From assembly GCF_003112675.1 (NCBI RefSeq), contig NZ_BFAY01000011.1, positions 868,001-932,000 on the forward strand: a stretch of DNA of 64,000 nucleotides, written 5' to 3'. Every line of letters begins with the position of its first letter. Position 1 is the stretch's first letter. The notes below the pieces were generated by a model. That model was given only the letters and a program-made list of their open reading frames with translations, did not search any database and had not been told where the DNA came from. Positions 1 to 8,552 of the stretch are shown in pieces. Source of the DNA: Leptospira johnsonii. GTDB taxonomy: Bacteria; Spirochaetota; Leptospiria; Leptospirales; Leptospiraceae. A program made the translations under genes and the position numbers.

Positions 1-1403
1 GCTACTATCATACTGGATCATTCGATAATCATGAATTGAATATGGCAGGTAAAGTTTCCGCAGAAAGGAACATGGCCACCACTGCGGATGGAACAGTAAA
101 CATCGTGTACGGAAAGAACGTAGGCGGGGCTTCCGTTCACTATTGGGCAGACAGTTATAGAACTCCTAAAGATAGATTAGAACTTTGGAAGGACAAATTC
201 GGGATCTTAGGCCACGGTACGGAAGATCTGGAACCATTCTGGAAAGAGTTAGACGACACACTAAATGTACATCCTGCCAAAGAAGAAAATTATAATAGAA
301 TGAACCAATTGGTTCGTAAGGCCTCCAAAGAATTAGGATGGGAAGGAAATCCAGTTCCCCAAGCACGCAAGAACTGCCAAAAGTCCGGACATTGTATGCA
401 AGGTTGTATGTTCGGAGCAAAACAAAGTCAGCTAATCACTCATATACCGATGGCAATGGCTTTGGGCGCGGATCTTTATGCGGACACTAAAGCATTAGAA
501 TTGGAGTTAGAAGGTGACAAGGTAGTCGGATTAGAAGCGGTTGTGATAGACAGACCTTCTCAAAAAGAATCCGAAGTGAGGTTGCGTTTTAAAGCAGACA
601 TAGTCGTTGTCGCAGCAGGAGGTTTTGGAAGTTCTACCTTTCTTCTCAAAAACGGACTAAAGAGAAAGTTACCCGCTTTGGGAGAATTTTTAGCGATCAA
701 TCCTTCTCCATTCGTTCATGCACTGTATAAAGAACCGATCATACAATGGAGAAACATTCCTTCCGCATATGGAGTGGAAGAATTTAGGCTAGCACGTTAT
801 GCAGGAGGCACTTACAGAGAAGGCGGCTATCTTATTATGGCCAACCAATTGCAACCTGGAGCGATAGGCGCTCTTGTCCCGGGATTTGGAGCCGAACATT
901 TCGAGATCATGAAAGAACTTCCTAGACTTGGAGGGACAATCGGCTGGATAGACGATCCGGATACCGAGTTAGGCAGAATAGAAGTCAAGTCCGGTGGCAA
1001 AAGAGAAGTTCAATACAGTTTTGGACCGCTAACTAAAGAGATATTAAAAGACTGTATTCGCAAACAAGTCACCCTGAACTTTAAAGCAGGCGCATACAAG
1101 GTGATACTTCCGGATCTGAAGAGAACCGTCTTAACAAAACCAGAGGAGATCGGTGTTGTGGATTCACTTCCATTAACTCCAGCTTCTATGGCAATGGCTG
1201 CTCCTCATCCGGCCGGAGGATGTAGAATGGGACTGGATCCCAAAACTTCAGTCGTGGATTGGAAACATAAGGTACATGGAATTTCTAATTTATACGTAAG
1301 CGATTCCAGCGTGTTCCCTACGGCAGTTTCCGTGGACCCAAGCTATACGATTATGGCATTCTCGAAAAGAGCAGCCCAATTTATTTCAGAGAAGAAGGCC
1401 TGA
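1..1403 (+). CDS. GMC-family oxidoreductase, C-terminal part (cut by window start)
   Basis: The frame is open from base 3 to the stop at 1401-1403, so the gene begins before the window; the TTG at 36 is internal. FAD-dependent GMC oxidoreductases oxidise alcohols or sterol-like substrates. The N-terminal GxGxxG FAD site lies outside the window. Visible are the GGASVHYWADSYRTP stretch typical of the family after the FAD site, a VVAAGGFGSS segment, and the C-terminal GMC_oxred_C domain with HPAGGCRMG followed by LYVSDSSVFPTAVSVDPSYT. The His in HPAGG lies in the region of the family's catalytic histidine. A Cys-rich stretch (CQKSGHCMQGCMFGAKQS) resembles cholesterol-oxidase-like and glucose-methanol-choline enzymes with an extra ferredoxin-like patch. 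Substrate is unknown. A tRNA gene follows on the same strand. Confidence 0.85.
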   Translation, partial: YYHTGSFDNHELNMAGKVSAERNMATTADGTVNIVYGKNVGGASVHYWADSYRTPKDRLELWKDKFGILGHGTEDLEPFWKELDDTLNVHPAKEENYNRMNQLVRKASKELGWEGNPVPQARKNCQKSGHCMQGCMFGAKQSQLITHIPMAMALGADLYADTKALELELEGDKVVGLEAVVIDRPSQKESEVRLRFKADIVVVAAGGFGSSTFLLKNGLKRKLPALGEFLAINPSPFVHALYKEPIIQWRNIPSAYGVEEFRLARYAGGTYREGGYLIMANQLQPGAIGALVPGFGAEHFEIMKELPRLGGTIGWIDDPDTELGRIEVKSGGKREVQYSFGPLTKEILKDCIRKQVTLNFKAGAYKVILPDLKRTVLTKPEEIGVVDSLPLTPASMAMAAPHPAGGCRMGLDPKTSVVDWKHKVHGISNLYVSDSSVFPTAVSVDPSYTIMAFSKRAAQFISEKKA

Positions 1404-1483
1404 ATGCCATCATGGAACTTTTGGATCGAATCTCCTTGACCGGACCGCTCCTTGGAAAAACATCGTAATCGCAACCAAGAACC

Positions 1484-1573
<90 letters not shown>

Positions 1574-1597
1574 GTTCTTGTTTCCAGTGGACCTAAT

Positions 1598-1828
1598 TTG
1601 GAACCGCTAGGTAAAACATTTCTTTGGATCGGGGCATTCTTCCTGATCATCGGAGCCATAATCGTTTTCGGCTCAAAACTTCCATTTATCTCTTCTCTCG
1701 GAAATTTACCCGGGGATTTCAAGATCGAAAGAGAAAATTTCAAATTCTATTTTCCTTTCGCAACTTCCATTCTGATCAGCATCGGACTTTCTCTCCTTCT
1801 GTATCTCTGGAACAGATTCGTACATTAA
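1598..1828 (+). CDS. DUF2905 family small membrane protein
   Basis: The 76-residue protein has two hydrophobic helices: about residues 5-25 (FLWIGAFFLIIGAIIVFG) and 52-70. Between them is the conserved LGNLPGDFKIERENFKFYFP segment that defines the DUF2905 family. No function is established for the family. The start is TTG at 1598, 25 bases after the tRNA, with only a weak upstream ribosome-binding site. The stop is 9 bases before the next start, so it is probably cotranscribed with the aminotransferase at 1838. Confidence 0.85.
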   Translation: MEPLGKTFLWIGAFFLIIGAIIVFGSKLPFISSLGNLPGDFKIERENFKFYFPFATSILISIGLSLLLYLWNRFVH

Positions 1829-1837
1829 GAAAAACGT

Positions 1838-3019
1838 ATGGATTCGGAAAACACTCCTCGCTTTAGCGATAGATTTGAATTCATTCCAGGAGAGAACGAT
1901 CTATATTCTCTTTTAGGATCTTTTAAAAGCTCAGGGCAGGATTGGATCGACTTAACTGTTTCCAATCCTACAAAAGTAGGACTAGTTTATCCGAGGGAAG
2001 CTATATTACATTCCCTGGAAAAACCGGAAAGTCTGGAATATGATCCTAATCCTAAAGGAATTATCAATGCCAGAAGATCCATCGTAGGGTATTATAAAGA
2101 AAAAGGTAATACTATCTCGGAAGAAGACTTATTCTTAACCTCTTCCTCTTCCGAAGCATATTCCTATTTAATAAAATTATTATGCAACGCTGGAGAAGAA
2201 GTTCTCATCCCTTCTCCAGGATATCCGCTCTTTGAATTTTTGTCCCTACTAGACGGAGTAGAATTTAACACCTATAAACTGAACCAAAACGAAGATTGGA
2301 AAATAGATTTCGAAAACTTAAATTCAAAGATCTCAAACAAAACTAAAATTCTATTTTTAGTTTCTCCCAATAATCCAACGGGGAGTCTTATTACCTCTGA
2401 AGAATTTGAAAAACTGAAAGTCATTTCTAGAACAAAAAAGATAGCATTGGTCCTAGATGAAGTATTTTCCGATTATCTACATGAAGAAAATCAAAACCAG
2501 ATCGATTTCTTTCATACTGATTTTCCCATGTTTGTAGTAAACGGAGTCTCTAAGATACTTGCGCTTCCCCAAATGAAACTTTCCTGGATCCATGTAGGAG
2601 GTCCTACTAATTGGAAAAAGGAATGTAAGGAAAGGTTGGAGATCATTTCGGATACTTATCTTTCTGTAGGAACACCAATTCAACTTGCTCTTCCTGAATT
2701 ATTCCAATGGAGAAATATGATCCAAAGCCAGATACTCCGAAGAATTCGCAGAAATCTTCAGATCCTGGAAAGTTTTCATTTTTCTCATCCGGGGATCGAT
2801 TACTATTCTCCCAAAGGAGGATGGTATAGTGTATTACAATCGGAATCCTTTTTAAATGATGAAGAATTCTGTCTTAGATTATTAGAAAAAGAGAAAGTAC
2901 TGGTCCACCCTGGTTCTATGTTCGGATTCGAAGAAGATTCAGGAAGTATCGTGATCAGCTTGATATCTGAAACGGAACTATTTCAGTCAGGACTCGAAAA
3001 GGTCTCAACGTTTTTATAA
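1838..3019 (+). CDS. PLP-dependent aminotransferase, class I/II
   Basis: The 393-residue protein has the fold-type I aminotransferase pattern. The early part contains NPKGIINARRSIVGYY. The FLVSPNNPTG motif binds the substrate carboxylate and cofactor region. ALVLDEVFSDY supplies the cofactor-binding Asp, and VNGVSKILALPQMKLSW contains the Schiff-base lysine in GVSK. Class I/II enzymes transfer amino groups between amino acids and 2-oxo acids; the substrate cannot be told from sequence alone. It sits 9 bases downstream of the DUF2905 gene, and its last 6 bases overlap the end of the convergent regulator gene. Cytoplasmic; no signal peptide. Confidence 0.88.
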   Translation: MDSENTPRFSDRFEFIPGENDLYSLLGSFKSSGQDWIDLTVSNPTKVGLVYPREAILHSLEKPESLEYDPNPKGIINARRSIVGYYKEKGNTISEEDLFLTSSSSEAYSYLIKLLCNAGEEVLIPSPGYPLFEFLSLLDGVEFNTYKLNQNEDWKIDFENLNSKISNKTKILFLVSPNNPTGSLITSEEFEKLKVISRTKKIALVLDEVFSDYLHEENQNQIDFFHTDFPMFVVNGVSKILALPQMKLSWIHVGGPTNWKKECKERLEIISDTYLSVGTPIQLALPELFQWRNMIQSQILRRIRRNLQILESFHFSHPGIDYYSPKGGWYSVLQSESFLNDEEFCLRLLEKEKVLVHPGSMFGFEEDSGSIVISLISETELFQSGLEKVSTFL

Positions 3020-4612
3020 AATCGCTTTTTGAACAAAACTTTTGTATTGTTTTGGAGTTAGCCCGGTCGCCTTCTTAAACTCTACATTAAAAGAAGTTTT
3101 AGAACCGAAACCTACTGCAAACGCAATATTCAGAATATTATCCTCGGTATCGTTTTTCAGAAGAAGTTTGGCTTCTTCTATCCTTTTAGAATTCAAATAA
3201 GCTGCAAATCCCATTTCCAGTCTGGAATTCAGAAGTTCGGACAATTGGTGAGTACTCAAACCGATCTTAGAGGCCACCATCTGAATGGTAACTTCTTCCT
3301 CTGCGAACAATTTCTCAGTATTCATCAGATTTTCGAGAGCATTCAGGGATTCATCCACGTCCAGACCTGAGATCTTAGAACGAGCGTATCTAGGCTTGTT
3401 TAGAAAACCTCGTAATGTTTCTAAAAGGCTATTCTTCTCTTCCAAATTCTGAGAATATTTTTGGATAATATTATAAAGCAGGATAAGAAGGTCCGCAGGA
3501 AAGAATAGTGGTACCGAATACACTGTGAAAAACCCGTATTCCAAATATCCCATATAGTAAAAGATACTAATATATCCTAAGGTTAGATACATTCCCCAGG
3601 AAACCAAAAACAGGTTTAATTTACGATTCCCCCTCCCTCTCAGATAGATCCCTGAAATCAATATCATTGGGATAGAAATGGAATAAATGATCTCGTTGGT
3701 CAGGGTGAGATACGCAATGGTTTCCATCATGAAGATGAGTGGAAGGGTAAGACCCAGAACTAGTGCGAAAAAAAATAAGATCCGATCGACCCAGGGCAAA
3801 AATGTTTCTGTTTCCAAAAACTTTCGGATAAATTGGAATCCAAATAGACCGCCCAAATTAAAGAAGAAGTAATTCACTTTCTCGGCCCAAAGAGGGGAGT
3901 CTTCCCAAAAAAGCTCTATCGCATTTCCGTAATTTACGTCGTAAGAAGCTCCCATACAGAAAGCATAGCAGGTATATAGTAGAAATTCCTTATATTCTGT
4001 TGCTCTATAATACAGCAAGGCGACAAGGATTAGCATCCCATATAAGCACGCGGAAAGAGAAAATACTCCGGTTTCGATCGCGAGATTTGCCCGGACCCCC
4101 GCCTCATCCATAATATCGATCGGAAATGACATAATGGATTCTGATTTGATTCTAACGATAAATTCTTTTTCTTCTCCAGGCTCTCCTTGCAAAAGCAAGG
4201 TCGGATAGAGAACATTTTTCACAGGCCAATCACTTTTTGATAATGTATCCCCTACTCTTTGTAATGGACTTACCCCATTTGGGGTATATAATTCAGCTAG
4301 ATCGTGAGCCTTCCACCGAATTACGAAGTAAAGATTTTCACGAATTTCTTCTCGAAATCGAATTCTGAATTTTAACCAATACGATCTTTTAGAAAAATTG
4401 AAATTTAAGGCGTTCGCTCCAATTTTTTTCCAACCGTTAATTTGATTCGAAGGTGGAGGAACATTTTCGGTATCCGTTTTTTCCCAAAGGTAAAGTTCGG
4501 GTGTAATGTTTTTATTATGTTCGTTTGTTTTTAGAATGAACGGAAGTTCTTTTGCAAAGATGGAACCGAAGCTCGAAATAAGAACGAGAAGCAAAAACGA
4601 AATTCGGATCAT
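3014..4612 (-). CDS. Membrane-bound 7TM-DISM sensor with AraC-type DNA-binding domain
   Basis: The 532-residue protein starts with a signal peptide (cleavage near SIFA-KELP). A 7TMR-DISM extracellular beta domain follows (about 30-170, with SKRSYWLKFRIRF and PTLLLQGEPGEEKEF). Next come about seven membrane helices (180-395), a short linker, and an AraC HTH domain (about 430-528) with TIQMVASKIGLSTHQLSELL and IAFAVGFGSKTSFNVEFKKATG. A periplasmic ligand is therefore probably read directly by a membrane-tethered transcription factor, without a kinase. 7TM-DISM modules are usually joined to kinases, cyclases or phosphatases; joining to AraC is common in Leptospira. It converges with the aminotransferase. 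Ligand and targets are unknown. Confidence 0.85.
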   Translation of the reverse strand: MIRISFLLLVLISSFGSIFAKELPFILKTNEHNKNITPELYLWEKTDTENVPPPSNQINGWKKIGANALNFNFSKRSYWLKFRIRFREEIRENLYFVIRWKAHDLAELYTPNGVSPLQRVGDTLSKSDWPVKNVLYPTLLLQGEPGEEKEFIVRIKSESIMSFPIDIMDEAGVRANLAIETGVFSLSACLYGMLILVALLYYRATEYKEFLLYTCYAFCMGASYDVNYGNAIELFWEDSPLWAEKVNYFFFNLGGLFGFQFIRKFLETETFLPWVDRILFFFALVLGLTLPLIFMMETIAYLTLTNEIIYSISIPMILISGIYLRGRGNRKLNLFLVSWGMYLTLGYISIFYYMGYLEYGFFTVYSVPLFFPADLLILLYNIIQKYSQNLEEKNSLLETLRGFLNKPRYARSKISGLDVDESLNALENLMNTEKLFAEEEVTIQMVASKIGLSTHQLSELLNSRLEMGFAAYLNSKRIEEAKLLLKNDTEDNILNIAFAVGFGSKTSFNVEFKKATGLTPKQYKSFVQKAIL

Positions 4613-4669
4613 ATGTTAAAAAAACTTTTTTATTAATTCGATTCGGTGCAAACAAAAAACGTTCATGTA

Positions 4670-4675
4670 TATAAT
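4670..4675 (+). promoter_or_regulatory. Possible -10 box (TATAAT) upstream of the structured RNA
   Basis: A perfect TATAAT lies 47 bases before the first hairpin of the RNA candidate. No convincing -35 hexamer is present at 16-18 bases upstream, so this is only a weak prediction. A second, poorer option is tatatt at 4702-4707. Confidence 0.3.
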
Positions 4676-4721
4676 TCCGAACGATTTTCGATTCTATTTA
4701 GTATATTATCGAAATGTTACT

Positions 4722-4867
4722 CTCCAGTAAGAGTTATCACTTAACTCATATACGTTAACTGGAGTTTACATCAACGCCAATATGGCGTTTTCTATTCGCC
4801 TTGCCTCGGACGAGTTTAATCCGCTTGTCCGAATAATTTTCAGGCCCGCATCTGCGGGCCTTTTTTT
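4722..4867 (+). ncRNA. Candidate structured RNA: three hairpins ending in an intrinsic terminator
   Basis: Several perfect or near-perfect stems follow one another in a gene-free stretch. An outer stem ctccagt (4722-4728)/actggag (4758-4764) encloses an inner hairpin gagtta (4731-4736)/taactc (4742-4747). A second hairpin is aacgcc (4773-4778)/ggcgtt (4784-4789). A third is tcggacgag (4806-4814)/cttgtccga (4824-4832) with one G-U pair. Then comes a strong terminator (4842-4867). It could be an independent small RNA or a leader that attenuates the NTF2/sigma genes starting at 4955. It matches no riboswitch class I recognise. Confidence 0.55.
4842..4867 (+). terminator. Rho-independent terminator
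   Basis: An 8-bp GC-rich stem aggcccgc (4842-4849)/gcgggcct (4854-4861) closes a 4-base loop and runs into seven T residues (4861-4867). It lies 88 bases before the next start codon, so it ends an upstream RNA rather than a known protein gene. Confidence 0.9.
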
Positions 4868-4954
4868 ATCTTTTTCCAAAAATTCTTCCAAAATCCAGTC
4901 ACACCAAATCCGCAAATTCGATCCTACTATGAGAAATCAAAAAAGGATATTAAC

Positions 4955-5437
4955 ATGCATCCAAACGAAGCCAAAATTAGAGACTTTTATAAAAGTTTTC
5001 ATTCTAGAAATTCCGCAAGTATTGCAGACTTCTATTCACAAGACGCTGAATTTTCAGATCCGGTATTTCCTAAATTGAAAGGAGGCGCGGTGCCTGGAAT
5101 GTGGTCCATGCTCTTAGAAAGAATGGATCCGAACGCCACGATAGAATTGGTTGAAGCAAATGCTAGTGCTGAAACCGGAACCGCATACTGGGTGGCAACT
5201 TATCTGTTCTCAAAAACAGGAAGGCAGGTCCAAAACCATATCAAATCCGAATTCCAATTTAAAAACGGAAAAGTAGTCAAACAAAAGGATAGATTTCCTC
5301 TCTGGAAATGGACCAGAATGGCTTTAGGCGCTCCCGGAGTTCTTTTGGGGTGGACACCTTTAATCCAAGGAAAGGTCAGATCAGAGGCCGCCAGAAATTT
5401 GGAACATTATCTTAGGAAAAAAGGGATCAAAGCTTAG
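4955..5437 (+). CDS. NTF2-like (SnoaL-type) protein
   Basis: The 160-residue protein has the N-terminal helix and strand pattern of the NTF2/SnoaL fold: IRDFYKSFHSRNSASIADFYSQD, then AEFSDPVFPKLKGG. A central beta region (TGTAYWVATYLFSKTGRQV) and KSEFQFKNGKVVKQKDRFPLW close the cone. Such proteins bind small ligands, act as isomerase-type enzymes, or serve as regulatory domains. The ATG at 4955 has an aagga Shine-Dalgarno about 10 bases upstream. The stop is one base before the ECF sigma gene, so the two are translationally linked. NTF2-like domains are fused to the C-terminus of some ECF sigma groups; here the neighbour is a separate protein. Function otherwise unknown. Confidence 0.75.
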   Translation: MHPNEAKIRDFYKSFHSRNSASIADFYSQDAEFSDPVFPKLKGGAVPGMWSMLLERMDPNATIELVEANASAETGTAYWVATYLFSKTGRQVQNHIKSEFQFKNGKVVKQKDRFPLWKWTRMALGAPGVLLGWTPLIQGKVRSEAARNLEHYLRKKGIKA

Positions 5438-5438
5438 A

Positions 5439-6257
5439 ATGGAAAAATCCGTAACCATACAAGACGAGTTTACGGATACGATCCGGATCGCCCTAGAAGG
5501 AAGACCTAGGGCGATGGAAGTTCTTTTGGAAAAGATCCAAGACTATATCTTTAATCTTTCTTTAAGAATGTTATGGGATCCTCAAGAAGCGGAAGATGCG
5601 ACCCAAGAAATATTATTCAAAATTTCTAATAAACTTTCCGGATTCCGATTCGAGAGCAAGTTCACTACTTGGGTATATTCCATCGCGAGCAATCATCTTC
5701 TTACAATTAAAAGACCTAAGAATATTGTACATTTAAGTAGAATACGCCAAGAATATCTATCTAAGCCGAATTCTATCTCCCTAGAAGATCAGATAGAAGA
5801 TAAAATCTTGGAAGAAGAGATCCGATTCGGTTGTGTACATGCAGTTTTATTAAAATTGAATTCCGCGGACAGGATAGTATTCGTTCTATCCTCGGTTTAT
5901 GGAATGAGTAGCGAAGAAGGAGCCGAAATTTTGAGTATCAGTTCCGAAAACTTCCGCCAAAAATTGTCGAGATCCAAAAAGAAACTGTCAGAGTTTCTAT
6001 CCAAAGAATGTGGGATGTGGATCGATAATAAAAGGTCCTGTCCTTGTATAGGATTGTCCGGGCATCTTTTAGATCGGAACAGGGATAATGTTTCTTTCTT
6101 TACGGAACTGAAAAGGTTAAAAAAGAAAAGTCCTAGTTTAGAAGATTCTAAAGTATTAGAACATTTAAAAGAGCTGGATAGACTCGCCTGGATCTATAAA
6201 AGCCAAGGGATTTACGAAACACCCAAGGAAATTTTAGAAAAATTGGGAGCTTCTTAA
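5439..6257 (+). CDS. ECF-type sigma-70 family RNA polymerase sigma factor with C-terminal extension
   Basis: The 272-residue protein has sigma region 2 at about residues 30-90 (LRMLWDPQEAEDATQEILF, then FRFESKFTTWVYSIASNHL). Region 4 is at about 130-188 (LNSADRIVFVLSSVYGMSSEEGAEILSI, then FRQKLSRSKKKLSEFL). The C-terminal 85 residues form an extension starting with a cysteine group (C191, C201, C203). This is longer than the usual roughly 180-residue ECF factor. No anti-sigma gene lies nearby; the NTF2-like protein one base upstream is the candidate partner. The cysteines could bind metal or sense redox state, but that is inference. The next gene is on the opposite strand and convergent. Confidence 0.85.
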   Translation: MEKSVTIQDEFTDTIRIALEGRPRAMEVLLEKIQDYIFNLSLRMLWDPQEAEDATQEILFKISNKLSGFRFESKFTTWVYSIASNHLLTIKRPKNIVHLSRIRQEYLSKPNSISLEDQIEDKILEEEIRFGCVHAVLLKLNSADRIVFVLSSVYGMSSEEGAEILSISSENFRQKLSRSKKKLSEFLSKECGMWIDNKRSCPCIGLSGHLLDRNRDNVSFFTELKRLKKKSPSLEDSKVLEHLKELDRLAWIYKSQGIYETPKEILEKLGAS

Positions 6258-6278
6258 ATTCTCGAAATATTCGAAGAA

Positions 6279-7274
6279 CTACTCAGCTTCCGTCCAGTCT
6301 TTGGGCTTTGTCAGACCTAAGCGCACAAAATCTCTTAAGAAACCTCTATATCTGGTCAATACTTCGCTCTTATTATGTTCGGCCGGTCTAAAGATCCCTT
6401 TTTTAGAAAATAACTTCATAGGTTCTTCTTTGATATCTGACCAAGTTCCCACTTCCAATGTTAAAGGAAGAAATTTGGAACTCCAACTCTCTTGTTCAGA
6501 ATACAATTCTTGGTAATGATCGTAAAACTTATCCCAAAGATCTCCATGAGTAGTATAACTCGCACTCTGAGGACCATAAGCAAAATTGATATGGCCGCAA
6601 TGATCTTTAAAGTGAGAGGCGATCTTCTCATACAAAGGAGTATCGGAACAAGGCCTATGAGTATAGGCATACGGCCACCAAACATTGTCCACGGTTCCGA
6701 AGCCTGAATGAAGATCCAGGACAGGCAGAATAGAATCTTGTACATGAAAGAATTTTTCGAAAACAGTTCTGGAAAGTGTCCTAGACTCAGGCTCTAATCC
6801 ATAACCCCTGAAATAAGGAAGTTTATTAGAGAACTTTTGGCCTCCGAAAAAAGGAAGAGGTTTCTCCGCGTCTATCCCTGAGTTTCTCATCAGGTCCACT
6901 CCACCGGGATTCGCCCTAGTCTTTGCGGCAACTCCTCCGGGGTTCACGATTGGAATAACAATTAATCCTAATTTACCTTTTTTTAATTCAGGAAGGAAAC
7001 CAGTGGACTTAGGGCTAATGATATATTCCAAAAAATCGATCAGGATCTGGATGCCTATGGTTTCTAATCCATGAACGCCTGCAGTAATCCCTACAGGATG
7101 TTTTTCCAGACCTTCTTTGGTCCCTATCTCCAAACTATAGATCGGAAAACGAAAACCTTCGTCGGTTCTTCTGGAAAAACCTGCTTGGTTGATTTTTACG
7201 AGTTTGCCGCCCAGTTTTGCAATCCTGAGCAATCTTTTCTCGTATCGATTCAGTCTTTTGATACCTCTGAGCAA
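6279..7274 (-). CDS. M14-family zinc carboxypeptidase
   Basis: The 331-residue protein shows the M14 zinc-peptidase signature. GVHGLE gives the HxxE zinc ligands (H68, E71). NPGGVDLMRN stands for the usual NPDGxxxNRN substrate-binding stretch. DLHSG supplies the third zinc ligand (H189), and LTLEVGTW has the likely catalytic Glu (E274). Family members trim C-terminal residues from peptides or peptidoglycan stem peptides. No signal peptide is evident, so a cytoplasmic role in peptide turnover or murein recycling is possible. It ends 21 bases from the convergent sigma gene. Confidence 0.85.
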   Translation of the reverse strand: MLRGIKRLNRYEKRLLRIAKLGGKLVKINQAGFSRRTDEGFRFPIYSLEIGTKEGLEKHPVGITAGVHGLETIGIQILIDFLEYIISPKSTGFLPELKKGKLGLIVIPIVNPGGVAAKTRANPGGVDLMRNSGIDAEKPLPFFGGQKFSNKLPYFRGYGLEPESRTLSRTVFEKFFHVQDSILPVLDLHSGFGTVDNVWWPYAYTHRPCSDTPLYEKIASHFKDHCGHINFAYGPQSASYTTHGDLWDKFYDHYQELYSEQESWSSKFLPLTLEVGTWSDIKEEPMKLFSKKGIFRPAEHNKSEVLTRYRGFLRDFVRLGLTKPKDWTEAE

Positions 7275-7358
7275 GGTTCGCCTCCGAAAATTTCAGATCG
7301 TATCTTTTGTCCACGGTTGGGTTTTAAAACCCGGGTCTCTTATCAGACCTTTATATTT

Positions 7359-7820
7359 TTATTCTTTAGAGTTTTGAAGAGCTTGTAACCATTTACAATC
7401 TTCCGAAAGTTCAGAAACTCCTTTTTTGATCAAAGAACAATCTGCTTCCGTTGCAGCTTTCAAACAGGAAATAGTCCTATTTAAAACCAATTTAGGTTCT
7501 TGTGCGGCCAATGTATACACTTTGGATTCTTTAAATTTTTCTAAACAAAAATCCTTTCTTAATCTTTTTTCCAGAATTGCTTCCGAGTCAGGATCCAAGG
7601 TTTTCATATCCGGATCCGCACATTGCCTGACCTTCTCACAATACTTGGAGACCCATGCAAACCCGCTGGAATTCTCTACTCCTTCCTGATCCGTTTTCCA
7701 AATAGATTCCACAGCAGCCGGAACTTTTTTCTTTTTGGAACAACCGAATGAGAAGAAGGTTCCCATCAATACGAGGACCAATCCGAAAGGAATTAAAGTT
7801 TTATTTATTTTAGAGATCAT
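7359..7820 (-). CDS. Hypothetical lipoprotein, cysteine-rich
   Basis: The 153-residue protein has a positively charged N-terminus, a hydrophobic core (TLIPFGLVLVLMGTFF) and a spirochaetal lipobox FSFGC followed by SKKKK. The mature part contains regularly spaced cysteines (KYCEKVRQCADP, KDFCLEKF, ISCLKAA, ADCSLI, EDCKW) that could form disulphides in the periplasm. I recognise no family. It starts 3 bases after the motB stop and so is the distal gene of the motB unit. Confidence 0.75.
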   Translation of the reverse strand: MISKINKTLIPFGLVLVLMGTFFSFGCSKKKKVPAAVESIWKTDQEGVENSSGFAWVSKYCEKVRQCADPDMKTLDPDSEAILEKRLRKDFCLEKFKESKVYTLAAQEPKLVLNRTISCLKAATEADCSLIKKGVSELSEDCKWLQALQNSKE

Positions 7821-7823
7821 TCC

Positions 7824-8552
7824 TTATTCTTCCTTACCCCGTTTGCGAATGATAATTTCTATTCTTTCTTGGGAAGCTTTTACTTCCGGGCTAGGACCTT
7901 CTTCCGGTCCTAACTTTCTAAATCCATGATATGCTTGGACGGAAAGTCTATCTCTCGAAATGCCGTATTTTTCAGACAAGGTTTCAGCGATCAAACTTGC
8001 ACGATGTGCATTGTATTCCCAAGTATTTCTAAAACCTTGGCCAGCTTGTTCAGCATAAGGAACTTGGACTCTTAAAGTGATGTCCACATCCATACCTTGC
8101 GCCACTTCTGCTACTTTTTTGAAAGTGAAGTCGGTATCCTCATCCGGATGAAATTCACCTTCGCCCAAGGAAGGCGCGAATACTTGGATTCTGATCTCTT
8201 CTGTTTCATTGATACCAATGAATAATTTCGTTTTCTCTTTCAGCTTTTTTAATGCGTACGAGATCCTTTCCCAGAAGCGAAACATTTGTGTCCTTGGTTG
8301 TAATAAAGGATCCTCTTCTAATGTGATATTGGAACCTTCGAAAAAAGATTCTCCTAAACCGAATCCGCCTCGGACCAAGTCGGCAACTTGTTTCAATTTG
8401 TTTTGGTCCACTTGGGAAATAGAATATAAAATAATAAAAAGTCCAAGAAGAAGGGTGATCATATCCGCATACGTCAAAAGCCATCTGTCCCGGTTCTCAT
8501 CTCCGGCTTCGACAGGCTTTTTGTATCTGGAAAAACGTGATCTTCCGTTCAA
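7824..8552 (-). CDS. motB: MotB-like flagellar motor stator protein
   Basis: The 242-residue protein has a charged N-terminus and a single membrane helix, ADMITLLLGLFIILYSISQ. D30 in LLTYAD is placed as the proton-conducting Asp of MotB. A plug-like segment follows. The OmpA/MotB peptidoglycan-binding domain is at about 130-238, including NTWEYNAHRASLIAETL and RLSVQAYHG. MotB anchors the stator to peptidoglycan around the periplasmic flagellar motor. No MotA precedes it: the upstream gene, overlapping by 4 bases (ATGA), encodes a soluble protein. It may be a second MotB or a paralogue used outside the flagellum. Confidence 0.85.
   Translation of the reverse strand: MNGRSRFSRYKKPVEAGDENRDRWLLTYADMITLLLGLFIILYSISQVDQNKLKQVADLVRGGFGLGESFFEGSNITLEEDPLLQPRTQMFRFWERISYALKKLKEKTKLFIGINETEEIRIQVFAPSLGEGEFHPDEDTDFTFKKVAEVAQGMDVDITLRVQVPYAEQAGQGFRNTWEYNAHRASLIAETLSEKYGISRDRLSVQAYHGFRKLGPEEGPSPEVKASQERIEIIIRKRGKEE

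Noticed and set aside
4782..5078. Plus-strand frame of 98 codons before and into the NTF2-like gene
   Set aside because: It runs through the hairpins and terminator of the RNA candidate and overlaps a better-supported gene in another frame.
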